Assembly: GCA_004352715.1 (NCBI GenBank)
Contig: SCFE01000057.1
Coordinates: 102,065-166,064 of the forward strand
Origin: Hofstenia miamia
Taxonomy: Eukaryota; Xenacoelomorpha; Acoela
Direction of reading: 5' to 3'
DNA: 64,000 bases
A program made the position numbers and the translations under genes. Below the pieces are notes generated by a model. It searched no databases. It was not told the DNA's origin and was given only the letters and a program-made list of their open reading frames with translations. The stretch's first letter is position 1. Every line of letters begins with the position of its first letter. Below, in pieces: positions 13,340 through 24,850 of this stretch.

Positions 13340-13344
<5 letters not shown>
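11425..13344. other. Region without a recognisable gene
   Basis: Short AT-rich open frames only. A (TATG)n stretch lies at about 11745-11760. No protein family was recognised. Confidence 0.5.

Positions 13345-13390
<46 letters not shown>
13345..13390. repeat. (TA)n microsatellite
   Basis: About 46 bp of uninterrupted TA dinucleotides. Confidence 0.95.
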
Positions 13391-13393
<3 letters not shown>

Positions 13394-13526
13394 GAAATTT
13401 TTATTCAAAAATACAAGAACTTTGACATCTTTAATTAGAATGAGTGCTTCCTAAACAAATATAATTATTGCGTTAAATAAATTAATTAAATAAAATACAT
13501 TAATATAATCTAAAGGATAGCATAAC

Positions 13527-14413
13527 NNNNNNNNNNNNNNNNNNNNNNNNNNNNNNNNNNNNNNNNNNNNNNNNNNNNNNNNNNNNNNNNNNNNNNNNNN
13601 NNNNNNNNNNNNNNNNNNNNNNNNNNNNNNNNNNNNNNNNNNNNNNNNNNNNNNNNNNNNNNNNNNNNNNNNNNNNNNNNNNNNNNNNNNNNNNNNNNNN
13701 NNNNNNNNNNNNNNNNNNNNNNNNNNNNNNNNNNNNNNNNNNNNNNNNNNNNNNNNNNNNNNNNNNNNNNNNNNNNNNNNNNNNNNNNNNNNNNNNNNNN
13801 NNNNNNNNNNNNNNNNNNNNNNNNNNNNNNNNNNNNNNNNNNNNNNNNNNNNNNNNNNNNNNNNNNNNNNNNNNNNNNNNNNNNNNNNNNNNNNNNNNNN
13901 NNNNNNNNNNNNNNNNNNNNNNNNNNNNNNNNNNNNNNNNNNNNNNNNNNNNNNNNNNNNNNNNNNNNNNNNNNNNNNNNNNNNNNNNNNNNNNNNNNNN
14001 NNNNNNNNNNNNNNNNNNNNNNNNNNNNNNNNNNNNNNNNNNNNNNNNNNNNNNNNNNNNNNNNNNNNNNNNNNNNNNNNNNNNNNNNNNNNNNNNNNNN
14101 NNNNNNNNNNNNNNNNNNNNNNNNNNNNNNNNNNNNNNNNNNNNNNNNNNNNNNNNNNNNNNNNNNNNNNNNNNNNNNNNNNNNNNNNNNNNNNNNNNNN
14201 NNNNNNNNNNNNNNNNNNNNNNNNNNNNNNNNNNNNNNNNNNNNNNNNNNNNNNNNNNNNNNNNNNNNNNNNNNNNNNNNNNNNNNNNNNNNNNNNNNNN
14301 NNNNNNNNNNNNNNNNNNNNNNNNNNNNNNNNNNNNNNNNNNNNNNNNNNNNNNNNNNNNNNNNNNNNNNNNNNNNNNNNNNNNNNNNNNNNNNNNNNNN
14401 NNNNNNNNNNNNN
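13527..14413. other. Assembly gap (887 N)
   Basis: A run of N. Nothing can be said about its content. Confidence 1.
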
Positions 14414-14927
14414 TTTTTTTTTAAATATTAGAGTAGACTAACTTTGGATAATTATAACTCAATGAGTTCTTATGCTATCGAAACAGCTTAAATGCCATTA
14501 GATGCGCGTTGAATAGCTCTACGATAAATTAACTTTTAATTTTGAATTTCATTAATTTTCCTCATTTTTAGAGCGATAAATGTAATTGATAAAAACATAA
14601 CTCTTTAATAGAATTTTGTTCAAACTTTTAGTACATTTTGTAGTTCGAACTTTACTTTAAATGAATCCGAAAACTTGGCATTTTCACTGCCAAAGAACAT
14701 CAATAAAGGTTTTCCAATGAAATAAAATACGTCAAATTCATTTTCAAAATGGATATGAAGGTCATAGGGAATTGTTTACAAAATTTATTTTCAAATAGGC
14801 TCAATTGTACGCAATTTTCGGAAAACTTTACAATAATAGTTATTATTGCATGTTATTAATGTTATTGTTTGTTAAATTTGCTGTTTTTTCCAAAAATTTT
14901 TTAAAATGCTTGCTAATAATAATTTTG

Positions 14928-15103
14928 TATTCAGAGGCGCTATTTTTTTACGAAAAATGTTTAGCGGCGCTATAATAGTTTATGTATTCCGCGCCACTAT
15001 AATAGTCCAAAAAATGATATTCAGAGGCGCTATGAAAAGTCCAAGGTATTCAGCGGCGCTATAATAATAATAATTATTATTATGATGATTATTATTATTA
15101 TTC
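14928..15103. repeat. GGCGCTAT minisatellite plus (AAT)n tract
   Basis: Five imperfect units of about 25-33 bp share the core TATTCAGAGGCGCTAT, starting near 14928, 14960, 14985, 15018 and 15047. Some also share ATAGTCCAA. The array runs directly into ATAATAATAATTATTATTAT. The GC-rich core stands out from the AT-rich surroundings. Confidence 0.75.
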
Positions 15104-15894
15104 TATAAATTTCTAAAATAAAGGAATTAATTTTTGTTGAATTCTTGATACCTTTAATGAATGTATTGCAACAATGAACATGAGACAATTCATTTGAAAA
15201 ATATCTTTTAGTTTCTTTGATCAACTACACTCAATTCAGCAATATTCTAGTCGAAAACGTCAAATTTTAAAAATGAGTGCAGTCAATATGTATATTTGAA
15301 AAAATTCTTGTAGTTTTTCACGACTAAATATTTTATTGAAAAACAACAATTTGCTGTTTGAGAATTGTAGTATCATTAACATTTTTAATGATAGATTCCA
15401 GCATTTTGTACTTTTTTCTGTTTGAATGCTTGTTAATAAATAATAGAAATATATAGGCGCAAGGGAGGAAATTTACTTGGGGTGGTGGAGAAAGGGAAGG
15501 TGAGATTCCTTCCTCGAATAATGACGTCACTCATGAAGCGAATTAGTGTTTAGAACTAATGCACATAATATAAATACAAAAAATTATTAAAAATCATGTG
15601 TGCAAACTCATATTTTGATGGCATCATCTAGCCCAACAGCAGATGATATTTATGTTATGTTCACATCCAGTTAGTGTTATGGAAATCTATATTAGGTATT
15701 AAATTTCTTAACAATAAACTAAAAAAACTTTTTTAAGACTTTATCCTAAAATTCTGCCATTCATAAAACTGTGTGTGTGGGGGATGAAAAGGGGCTTAAG
15801 CTTGTAATTTGCAAGATATAAATTTTTAAAGTTATTGCAATTATATAATGTATTTATTTCTAATTATCCTTGTCAAAGTTTTTAGTGAATAGTT

Positions 15895-16839
15895 TTAACA
15901 ATCTGCTTGACGACCTGTAAAAGTTCGCATTATGTTCATAGTGCCAGTGCCATGTGAAAAATAAAGTGCCGCCTTTGTTGGCAATACGGCTTTCATCCAA
16001 TACAGACACAATAATGTTCTTGGTACATACACTTCTGACTCATTTGTTAAAATTCCATCAATGATTCTGTTTACAGCGTGCTCGGGTGTAATCATTGGAA
16101 GAATACCATTGATCTTATTTTTTTGAACACCTGAAAACATCCCTGTATTGATGAAATATGGGCACACCAAGGTAGTCCTAACATATTTAGAAAGGCCTCG
16201 CTCATGCAACTCAATTGTAAGCGCTTCGTGAACTCCAACTGCTGCGAACTTACTACTAACATAATCGGACATTAAAGAAGATCCTATTAGTCCAGCTATG
16301 CTGGCAATGTTGACGATGTGACCTTGACGATATTGAATCATGTCTGGTAGAAATGCTTTAATAGTCCAAAAGTGTGAAACTGCATTAACATTGAATGACA
16401 AACGAATCCTGTCTTCTGATTTCTGTTCTATAGATTTGTTGTCAGAAATAATACCGGCATTGTTGATAATAATACTGACATGTCTATCTTCAGTGTCTTT
16501 TATTGTACTTGCTATTTGGTAGATTGCATGCTCATCAGTAACGTCGCATGTAAATGTTCGACAGGCCCTACCTAAGCACACAATTTTGTTTTCAGTTTCA
16601 GTCAATCCCTTGGAGTTAATGTCTATAAGTATAGGTTTTGCTCCAAGTTTGGCAATTTCGATAGCTAGCAGCTGCTGTCTCTTATACACATCTCCAGTAA
16701 TGAGGACAAGCGCGTTTTCTATGGATTTCTTTGGTTTTCTAAACAGAAGATCCTTCAGGCGAATCAGTAAAATAACGAGAGTTTTTGGCCCATGTGTCAA
16801 AATGAAGCATAGATTCCACAGGATTTCAAGAAACTTTAT
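15895..16839 (-). CDS. Second SDR16C-type dehydrogenase, adapter-damaged, no visible ATG
   Basis: Clear paralogue of the enzyme at 4982-5923 on the same strand: NNAG, NVNA, the YVSSK catalytic Tyr/Lys pair and a GRQ-type C-terminus are all conserved. Two oddities stand out. First, the glycine motif that should read TGAGSGIG reads TGDVYKRQ, because 16675-16692 is exactly Tn5 mosaic-end sequence; the frame is kept, but as written the product could not bind NAD(P). This is almost certainly an assembly artefact. Second, the frame is open from 16839, right after a TAG, with no ATG. The paralogue's ATG is missing just upstream of the aligned ATA codon, and the apparent start at 16800 is a TTG. An upstream exon spliced at TTTAG/ATAAAG, or a lost start codon, are both possible. 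Confidence 0.85.
   Translation of the reverse strand: MKFLEILWNLCFILTHGPKTLVILLIRLKDLLFRKPKKSIENALVLITGDVYKRQQLLAIEIAKLGAKPILIDINSKGLTETENKIVCLGRACRTFTCDVTDEHAIYQIASTIKDTEDRHVSIIINNAGIISDNKSIEQKSEDRIRLSFNVNAVSHFWTIKAFLPDMIQYRQGHIVNIASIAGLIGSSLMSDYVSSKFAAVGVHEALTIELHERGLSKYVRTTLVCPYFINTGMFSGVQKNKINGILPMITPEHAVNRIIDGILTNESEVYVPRTLLCLYWMKAVLPTKAALYFSHGTGTMNIMRTFTGRQADC
16675..16693 (-). other. Tn5/Nextera mosaic end (adapter contamination)
   Basis: The plus strand reads CTGTCTCTTATACACATCT, the exact 19-bp transposase recognition end used in tagmentation libraries. It translates on the minus strand to DVYKRQ within the dehydrogenase and replaces six residues of the nucleotide-binding loop without changing frame. 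Confidence 0.97.
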
Positions 16840-17434
16840 CTAAACATATAAATAACTAAATTATAAATAATGTAAATAAATAAATACTAAAATTAAATAA
16901 TGAGAAAAAATTTGGTGGAGTCCACTTGCAACTATGCTTCCATGTCAATAATGCGCAACGTTAGAAACTATGGATAATATGTGTTCTAAGATCTAACATA
17001 ATATTACCGCTTACGTTAAGTTGATAAAATAATCGCTTGCTAATAATATAATAGCAGCTTTAGTATTGATTTCAATCACTGCTGTGGAAATTCACAAATA
17101 AAATAGTATGGAATTTAATAAGCCCATAAATTGAGTTTAAATAATATATTAATTGTTCAGCATTATGATGATTTTTTGTGAAACATCAAACTATTTTAGT
17201 TTTTGTAGTTTACCAAAGTTCTCACTTTGTTTTCTTTTATCAATTCACTGAATTCCATAAATTCACTGAATTCCATAAAATTGTTCTAAAGTAGATATAG
17301 ATTTAAATTGTATATCAACAAGTCAAAACTATGTTGAAATATTTGTTGGTCTTTCAATAGTACTCACAAATTAACAACACAAAAACATCTTTTGTTCAAA
17401 AGAAACAGGCAGATCCATCTGCACATAGTCAGCG

Positions 17435-17609
17435 GCTAATGGTAGGTCATTTTCTTTTAAATTTAGAAATTAATTTTTTCTATTTCACTAAATTTCTTTA
17501 AATGTCAACGTTATTAATGTANGCTAATGGTAGGCCATTTTCTTTTAAATTTAGAAATTAACTTTTGCCATTTCACTAAATTTCTTTAAATATCAAAGTT
17601 ATTAATGTA
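17435..17609. repeat. Diverged 87-bp duplication separated by a single N
   Basis: 17435-17521 and 17523-17609 are near copies (GCTAATGGTAGGYCATTTTC onward) with about six differences, separated by N at 17522. The pattern fits two overlapping contig ends from different haplotypes better than a genuine tandem repeat. Confidence 0.8.
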
Positions 17610-20149
17610 TTAATCTGAAGGATTTGTGTGAAGTCTTTGCCCCCAAGATACAACACAAAATTTAGCCACACTACAACACAAACAGGCCCAGATAACAAAA
17701 ATATTTTTATGAAAGTATAGAACCAGTGGGGCCAAAATCGATAAAATACCTAGGGAAACATTTTCTAATGTTTTTAGACATATTGTGGCACGTAGCTTTT
17801 ATTAGGCCAATTCTTTAAAAAATCACAAAGAAAGTAAATCAGCCCAACACACATCGCAAAAACAAACAATTCAACTTCCACTTGGTGCTGTACTTGGGCT
17901 AGTAACTTGCTTTTTAAAGTAAATAAATTTATTTAAAATTTCTGCTCCTAGAATTTGAATTGAATAAGTTGTTTAAGTTTAAATTTCTCTGACGATCGAG
18001 TTATCGTATCGGAAAAGTGAAGGAATATAAGCACTACATGCGTTCTCACGCCTTTTCACTACACTATAAAATCAAATACAGATTGAATATTGAATGACCG
18101 ATTGCTGAAAGTACTATTTTCACTAACTTTATGCACACACACACAGGTAACATTGACAAAATGTACCATATTATCTCATTACAAAATCAGTAAATGAAAA
18201 GCATGTCGAGCTAACTGATTGAATGTTCTGGTTTTCGAAAGTACAGATCTCTCCTATATGCCAAATTTGACGCCTATGTTTGCATTTACTTGACCAATAT
18301 TGATTTTAAAATGTTTGCAAAACAAGTGAATTTATACTGAAGTACTCAATCAAAATGAGAGAAATTGGAAATTTCTAATTAAATTACGCACTATTTAAGG
18401 ATATATGCATTCCTATAGGTTGTAAAAGTTATGGTTAGTAAAAGGACTACAATGTAGATTAGCATAGTTATTAATTAGATATTATCCATTTAAAATATAA
18501 AACTAACCATTTACTATAAGTCTATCAAGTTAGTTGATTGACAAACTAAGTATTAAATAGAATCTTCACATTTCTTCAAGATAACAGTTGCTTGACGTTT
18601 CCTGATAACATTAAACATTAGAACAGGTAAATATGCAATTGTCTTTGAGGATATTGACACCTACACACTAATTTGCTTAAAATCACAAAACGCCTAAATT
18701 GCATCCAGAAGTCATGGCTGCAGAAGAATGAACGGGAAATGTACTTAATAAAGTATGTACTCGTACAAATATTCGACACGTTAATGCAGTTAACTTTAGA
18801 AATACTGATAACGGATAAGCTTTTTGTGAATTGAAGCCAATGCTTTTACAGCTTAAGTGTGAGTAAAGTAAATTATGTTTGGATATTCTTCCACCCTGCG
18901 TTTTATTCACAAGCATGATTCTGTTGGACTATATCGTAAAAAAGTACTTAACAATGCCAATATGCAGATGGAGAATATACTCTTGACATAAGCCGATTCA
19001 CAACATATATAGGACTTGCTATTCGGCGAACCGTCCCTAACCAACGGCTTCAAAATGTAATCCGTTATTTAATGTTTAAATTGTTCTAATTTTCAATAGT
19101 TATATATTTACTTCAACACATTAAATGACTTAATTATGCTTGGAGGTAATACATTTCACTGTTGAATTCATCAGAATTAATATCAAGAAATTTACCGGCT
19201 GCATGCTGCATGTTCCTAGGTGTAAGCATTTCGAATCTGTTACTTGGCAAGCTTCAAAAGGATCTTCCTACTTGTGAACAAACGCAATTTATATGTGAAT
19301 TTCTAAAAGTTTCTGAATTCGACAACTTATTTCGAACTAAACTTGTGTGGATTTAGGTGCAAATGATTTTATATTGTCATTGAATATATCGAATTTATAT
19401 CCTGTTTTATAATATCACAGCTATTTCTCTACAAACTCGGAATAATCAATTTTAAATTCGGAATGAGCAATGACAAAGAAGAATAATCAATTTCAAATTG
19501 CAATAATTATTTGTAAATTCGGAATAACTTTTTGTTAGTACACCCTTTAATAAGTGATATAGTGTAAACCTCTATCATAAATGAAATTACTTAGAATTCG
19601 TATATTTAAATTGCTTAAAAATTAGGTTTTTTGATAAAAACATGTAATATAATCGCACATAAAATTGACAAAAGTGTATGCAAATTTCGAAACATTAAGT
19701 CTACCTTAACTTTATAAATTGATTTCAATTTAATAATGTCATATATTGGAAAAATTTTATTTTATTTTTGTACAACAAACAAATTTAAAAAATGAAAATC
19801 TTTATATTAAAACAAAATTTTTAAAGTTTTATATAATAATTTATAGACGAATTATGGGGTTGCAAGAGGGTCGGGTCGTATTCTTAAGAAAGGCTAATGG
19901 ATCTGGTTGGGTTTTGTTGTTTTCCAAACGCTGGTCTATTAGACAATTACATTATCTGAACACTAGTATTGGGAAGAAACTTAACATTTTGCAAAAACCG
20001 CATTTTCCATTGAAAAAATAATTCATACTGGGCGGACAAAAATTAAGCGAAACAAAAGCTTAAAGCAGTATATTCATAATAATGAGAAGTAACATGTAAT
20101 AAGTGGATGCTCACAATATAAACTATTAAACTGAAAACGGGAAAAGTAA
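17610..20149. other. Region without a recognised gene
   Basis: Short frames only. A plus-strand stretch at about 18710-18835 (containing WLQKNEREMYLIKYVLVQIF) is open for roughly 45 codons but is not recognised. Words of the type ACAACACAAA at 17650-17690 resemble the termini seen at 30.2 and 31.8 kb. Confidence 0.45.
19850..20030 (+). repeat. Dispersed repeat, copy 1 (related to 23446-23645)
   Basis: Shares, with gaps, the succession CAACACTAG..G, ATTATCTGAACACTAG / ATTATCTCAACACTAG, then TTTTGCAAAAACC / TTTTTACAAAAAGTGG, then a TTCNNTGAAAAAAT end with 23446-23645. Both copies are non-coding in any known sense. Confidence 0.35.
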
Positions 20150-20159
20150 TCCGAATCTG

Positions 20160-20800
20160 AAGGCAAATGAAAGCCATCAACTAGAAGTCCGTATGCAGAC
20201 CTTTCCGTGAAATAACTTGTTGTCAACGTTTCTGCATCGAATTGATGAGATTGCCATTGAATTCTAATGGCATTTCAATAAAGTGATGTTGTGCAGCCTG
20301 CAATACTTCGTCTTATCCATGAAGCATCTCTTCGTTCAACTCTGTCCTCAAGTACGACCAGTAGTTGTCGATAGCGTTGAGATCTGGACTGCATGGGTCA
20401 TTGCTTTCTCTTCAAACCAGCACATTTTAACCCGAGCTTCACGAGGTGTAGCATTGTCTAATTGGTAGACGAAAAACAAAAAACGGTCGCACTTCATCTC
20501 TAAGAAGATGGATGTAGTTTTGTTCAGTCAGATTCCCTTGTATGGGACGTAAAACTAAAGATGCTGAAGACTAAAAGGCTCCCCAAACTATGAAGTGGTC
20601 CCCGCCTGCTTGCAATTGGGGCTGAATAACATTTTTGACCGTACCACTTCCTCTTCTACTTCTGTAGTAACGCGTTGAGTTGTATGCACATGCACACGAT
20701 GTAGAGGCGTTTCATCTGTGAAGAGTACTCTTTTCCACTGCTGCCTCAAACATAGGAATAATTTTATCACAAATTTTCACCATAACCGCACACGTGCTCA
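20160..20800 (-). pseudogene. Tc1/mariner-superfamily transposase remnant
   Basis: On the minus strand, QQWKRVLFTDETPLHRVHVH carries the first catalytic Asp (about 20720). QLDNATPREARV (about 20470) carries the second. After a frameshift, CSPDLNAIDNYWSYLRTEL (about 20350-20400) carries the third acidic position, here Asp rather than the usual Glu. Stops and frameshifts break the gene. The remnant is distinct from the Tc1 copy at 54.7 kb, whose third residue is Glu. No terminal repeats were located. Confidence 0.75.
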
Positions 20801-21540
20801 TAAATGCCTCCAAATCCCACAATTGCCCTAAGGGGCTTGGAGAAAATTTGACAAAGCGGTTTGATACTTTCAGTGTACAATGGGGAGTTAGGGTTAAGAA
20901 TTTCCCACCGTGTAGTTGGGTTGCCTTGACTTGGGTTGAGTTAGATTATAAAGGCATCTATTTCTGTTCAGTTGGTTGGATCTATATTGGTGATGAGTGT
21001 TTGGATCGGGGGAAAAAACTGTCCATTTGCAGCATTGCTTGATAGTTATAGAGTACCACAAAAATTATAAGACCACAAAAATGAATTTTGGATAATTAAT
21101 TTGTTTTGGTCTAAAGTGAGACTCTTCTTAAGAATTTCTACGCTGCTTGGAATACCACAATGTTCTAAGATAACAAATTTGAATGCTATCAACACAAAAG
21201 CTAAGATTTCACACCATTCAGCAAAGTATTTAAGCTAGTTCTATTCTGAAAATGCTAATTTTAAGAAAAATAGCCACAGGCATGTGAAACTTCTATTTTC
21301 TTGAAACTTATGGTATGAAACCAACAATTAGAAGGAGAAAAAATATTTTGCATATTTTAAGCTAATTAACAAAGCTGGTCACCGCAATTTTAGTACTTGA
21401 GTTGTGACACATTAGATGCTTGATATATTACTGGAATCACTTCATTTTGGTGTTTGTTTAAAGATGCCCATTCTTATTAAATTGGACAAATGGAAATATC
21501 ATTCTCTAGATAAACTTACCCTGCACAACTGTTAAAAATT
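20801..21540. other. Region without a recognised gene
   Basis: Contains short frames with no family resemblance; it may include the flank of the adjacent transposon. Confidence 0.4.
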
Positions 21541-21650
21541 TCAGATGAATAGTATAATAATAAGTATAATGAAAAATAGAAAAACACAATTTGCAGGCAA
21601 TACCAAAAAATATTTAATAACTATATATATTTTTTTTCTATGTCTGAAGT

Positions 21651-21835
21651 ACGCAGGGTTGCCGTTGTTTGTTATGTGGGATTTTAAATTTGCTGCGTAC
21701 ACAACACAAATTATTGTGTGGCAGATAAAAATCCAGAATAACAAAATTCAAAATTTCGACTTTATCCAATATAAATCGGAGCCATATATTATGTTCTTTA
21801 TTTTCAAACTTATTAAAGACACATTATTTTAATGT
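21651..21835 (+). repeat. hAT-like dispersed repeat, copy 1
   Basis: Begins CAGGGTTGCCGTTGTTTGTT and aligns with the reverse complement of about 31720-31908, which begins CAGGGGTATGTTGTGTGGGA. Both continue with a GTGGGA(A)TTTTGATTT-type stretch, ACAC-rich words and a similar AT-rich interior. The CAGGG start suggests one end of a hAT-type element; no transposase is present. Confidence 0.55.
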
Positions 21836-23439
21836 ATGCAATGTAACAAAGAAGGTATAATACCATTATTTAGGTTATTAAATATGAATGTGATCTTATA
21901 AGATGCTTGACAAATAACAGGTAAAAATAAATTTTTCAAATTTTTTATAAAATTATTATCACTAACTTAAATATATTAAATATAATGTCTGAATTTGGCC
22001 AGAAATTGTCAAACAATGCAAGAAATAAGCGAAATATTGCACTACTCTTTAAATTTAACTATTCTATTGTTCTAAAATAAGTTAATTTTGATAAACGGAA
22101 TACTAGATATATCTAAATTTTGAAAACAACATACGATAGAGGAGTCTATCCACTTTCATTGCCGTAATAAAGCTGTCCCAGGTCGTGAACCATTGAGACG
22201 TTTATTTGCATAAAGTCGCAACTGAAATTACGCACAGCGTGACTCAATGACTATTAGTGGTCTTTATACAGAAAACAAAATTGCGCTTTCATGAGCTTTA
22301 GACCACTTTATCGCCTAATCATTAGGTATGGGGAGAATTTGAAAATTTTTTCCAGGACACGAGAGCAGATTTTTGCATAGATGTACCAATATTCATATTT
22401 AGATTGTATAAAAATGTTTGAAAATGTGATGAAGAAAAATGAAATAACATGGTTAACATCTTTTCATAAATACAGCCTTAGTTGAGAAATAGGAGCTGGT
22501 GGGCATACACAGGTCGAGATGATCTTGGATGAAGTGGTGAGCTTGGGCTGGTCTGGTATTAGCAAAATTAAAAGTGTGCAGACTTTTATTTTCAGAAAAA
22601 CTTTGGCTTATATATATATATATAATATGTATATTTAATATAGAACTTTTAAAGCACTTTGGTTAAGTAGGTCTCATTCCTTATCAATTCTCGGGACCTA
22701 TACTTTTTGTGGGTTTGCAAGGGCTGGGCTTCAACCCAGGCTTATTTATATTTCTGAGTTTCATGTCTTAGCAAGTTACACAAGATCATAAATAATCCTA
22801 GCTTCATGGAAACTGCATAAACATTACAAAAATAATAATTACTTTCCTAATAAACTGTATGATTTCTTTATGTACTTCTAAGTTTTATGAAAATGCGTTC
22901 ATATTCTTTTCCTTTCTTAATATTGATACAGTGACATTTTTAGAAGGCAAACAGTTTTAGTGGATATCCTTCGAATACAAGTTAAGAGACAGCTCTTATG
23001 CAGGGTGATTTTTAATGATAGGAGCAAAAGTGTTTAATAGCTCCCTAATTATTAATTAAGAAAGCGTTTTAATTAGTTACTTTTAAATAGAACAATTTTC
23101 ATGTGATGCACTCCTGAAAACAAACAAGTATTGACTAGAAGTTGCAATCTGCTCAACACTGTACTGGTAAGATCTGGAGCAATTTATTGAATTTATTTGG
23201 ATAGCTGCCTTGAAATGGTCGGTTTTCACGGTAAACTCTTTACTTTAGTGTCTCCAACAAAAAAATCTAAAGGGAAAAGTTCCTGGAGAACGACCGGGTC
23301 CTTCAATATCACAATATCACAAATGCTTAACCCTATTTCCAATAGAGATTTTTGAAAATCTATAATGACTTCAACAAAAAATTTTTTAACGTTAACAACT
23401 CAAGAACTAATGAAGATATTTAAAATCTAAAAACACCAC
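21836..23439. other. Region without a recognised gene
   Basis: A GC-richer patch at about 22130-22260 (CGATAGAGGAG and GCGCACAGCG-like words) resembles one at 25500-25620 (GGATAGAGGAGCG and GCGCACAGCACGCC), suggesting a dispersed repeat. A short TA tract lies at 22611-22624. Confidence 0.4.
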
Positions 23440-23445
23440 ATGACA

Positions 23446-23645
23446 ACCTACGACGACGCGGCAACCTCTGACTTTTCCAACGGTGCGGATGGACGGGACT
23501 CTCCACAGATTGTCTTCAAAAAAACAAAACACTCCAGAGTAGTTGTTACAATTGGGATTAGATCGCCTCATTATCTCAACACTAGGGATGAAAATAATTT
23601 GAATATTTTTACAAAAAGTGGATTTCTCAATGAAAAAAATTATTA
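23446..23645 (+). repeat. Dispersed repeat, copy 2 (related to 19850-20030)
   Basis: A GC-richer island that begins ACGACGCGGCAACCTCTGAC and ends in TTTCTCAATGAAAAAAATTA. It matches the earlier copy in its second half. No coding family is recognised on either strand. Confidence 0.35.
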
Positions 23646-24691
23646 GTATAAAGTCAGGCATAAGCACATGTTGCAATTTGATACAGTGCACTCTTGATTT
23701 AACATCACTTTTGGGAAGATGTTTTGCGAAAAACTGACGTTAAATCGAATGAGGAAAAAACTGGGTGTAAACTTCCAAAATTGAATTGTTTTAAACAGGT
23801 TTAAAAAAATTAGGGATTTTTTGTTGTACTACCCCTAGAGGTCTCTTTTCAGCAGCAAGTGTTTTAAGAGAAATCAATACTCCTACATTATAAGGCGACC
23901 ATTCAGATTGTTCTTGCAGCCATTACAAAGCTAAGAATAATGCGGATACTCCAAAAATGCGTGAATTAATGCCTTAATTAATGACGAATTAAGCATTTGC
24001 TACCTTCTGAGTACAACACTGAGTGAAATACCTCACTAACAATTTCCGAAGTGTGTTGAATAATTGTATTTGGGAGGAAACAAGCACCTAATTTGCTTCT
24101 AGTTCACACAATTTTAGATCACTTTGCTAATCATTGTTTCACAAGTAATGTCTGGAAAAAGATGAAGATATGCTTCCATAAAGACCTACATTACTGATTG
24201 TTATTTCCACTAGGATATATTATGTATAGGAAATTGTTTACTATCAAACAAATACGCTTTCCGTATAAATATACTGATTTATTACCATACACATTCCATA
24301 GCACTATAGCATTCTAATCAAGGCAAAATTCAAGTATAATTAATTGAATTGCTACAAAATGTTTAACAATTAAATGAATTACCACATTGTCGCTTGACTC
24401 CATATCAGAAGAATTCAACTTATGTTCTACTTTGCATTGAAATGAGTAGTTATAGCCAAAATTCAATATTTATCTAAACTTAAAGCTAGTTGGCAAATTA
24501 GCTTTTGTGTACAGAATAAGGAGTTACAAGTATGCTATTTTGACAATCCTGCTCTAAATGTACCAGTACTTTTGAAATAATACATTAGCCGCATCAAAAA
24601 AAAACTTTACCCAGTAACTCGAAAATATTTTCTAAATTGCGAACTAGGCAAAAAACTTATTTAGATATTTCAGTTTGAATGTGGTCCTTGC

Positions 24692-24850
24692 CAGAGTTGC
24701 AGCCGGGTTTTAAAATTTAACCCAGGAACCTCTGCAACCCGGATAGGATTTGACCCGGTGACCTAAGGAGAATCAGCAAAATCATAAAATAAATGTCCCG
24801 GTGACATGATTTGACCTGATTTTTTTCAGAACGCTGGTTGCAAGGTTTTG
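24692..24850 (+). mobile_element. hAT-like terminus with CCCGG words
   Basis: Begins CAGAGTTGCAGCCGGGTTTT. The complementary CCTCTGCAACCCGG at 24728-24741 folds back on it. CCCGGTGAC occurs twice downstream (24753 and 24798). The same CCCGGTGACC/CCCGGTGATT words occur again at about 26446 and 26500. No transposase is present. Confidence 0.45.

Noticed and set aside
16675-16693. A natural variant of the SDR cofactor motif (DVYKRQ)
   Set aside because: The 18 bases plus the preceding one equal the Tn5 mosaic end exactly; a biological origin is far less likely than adapter carry-over.
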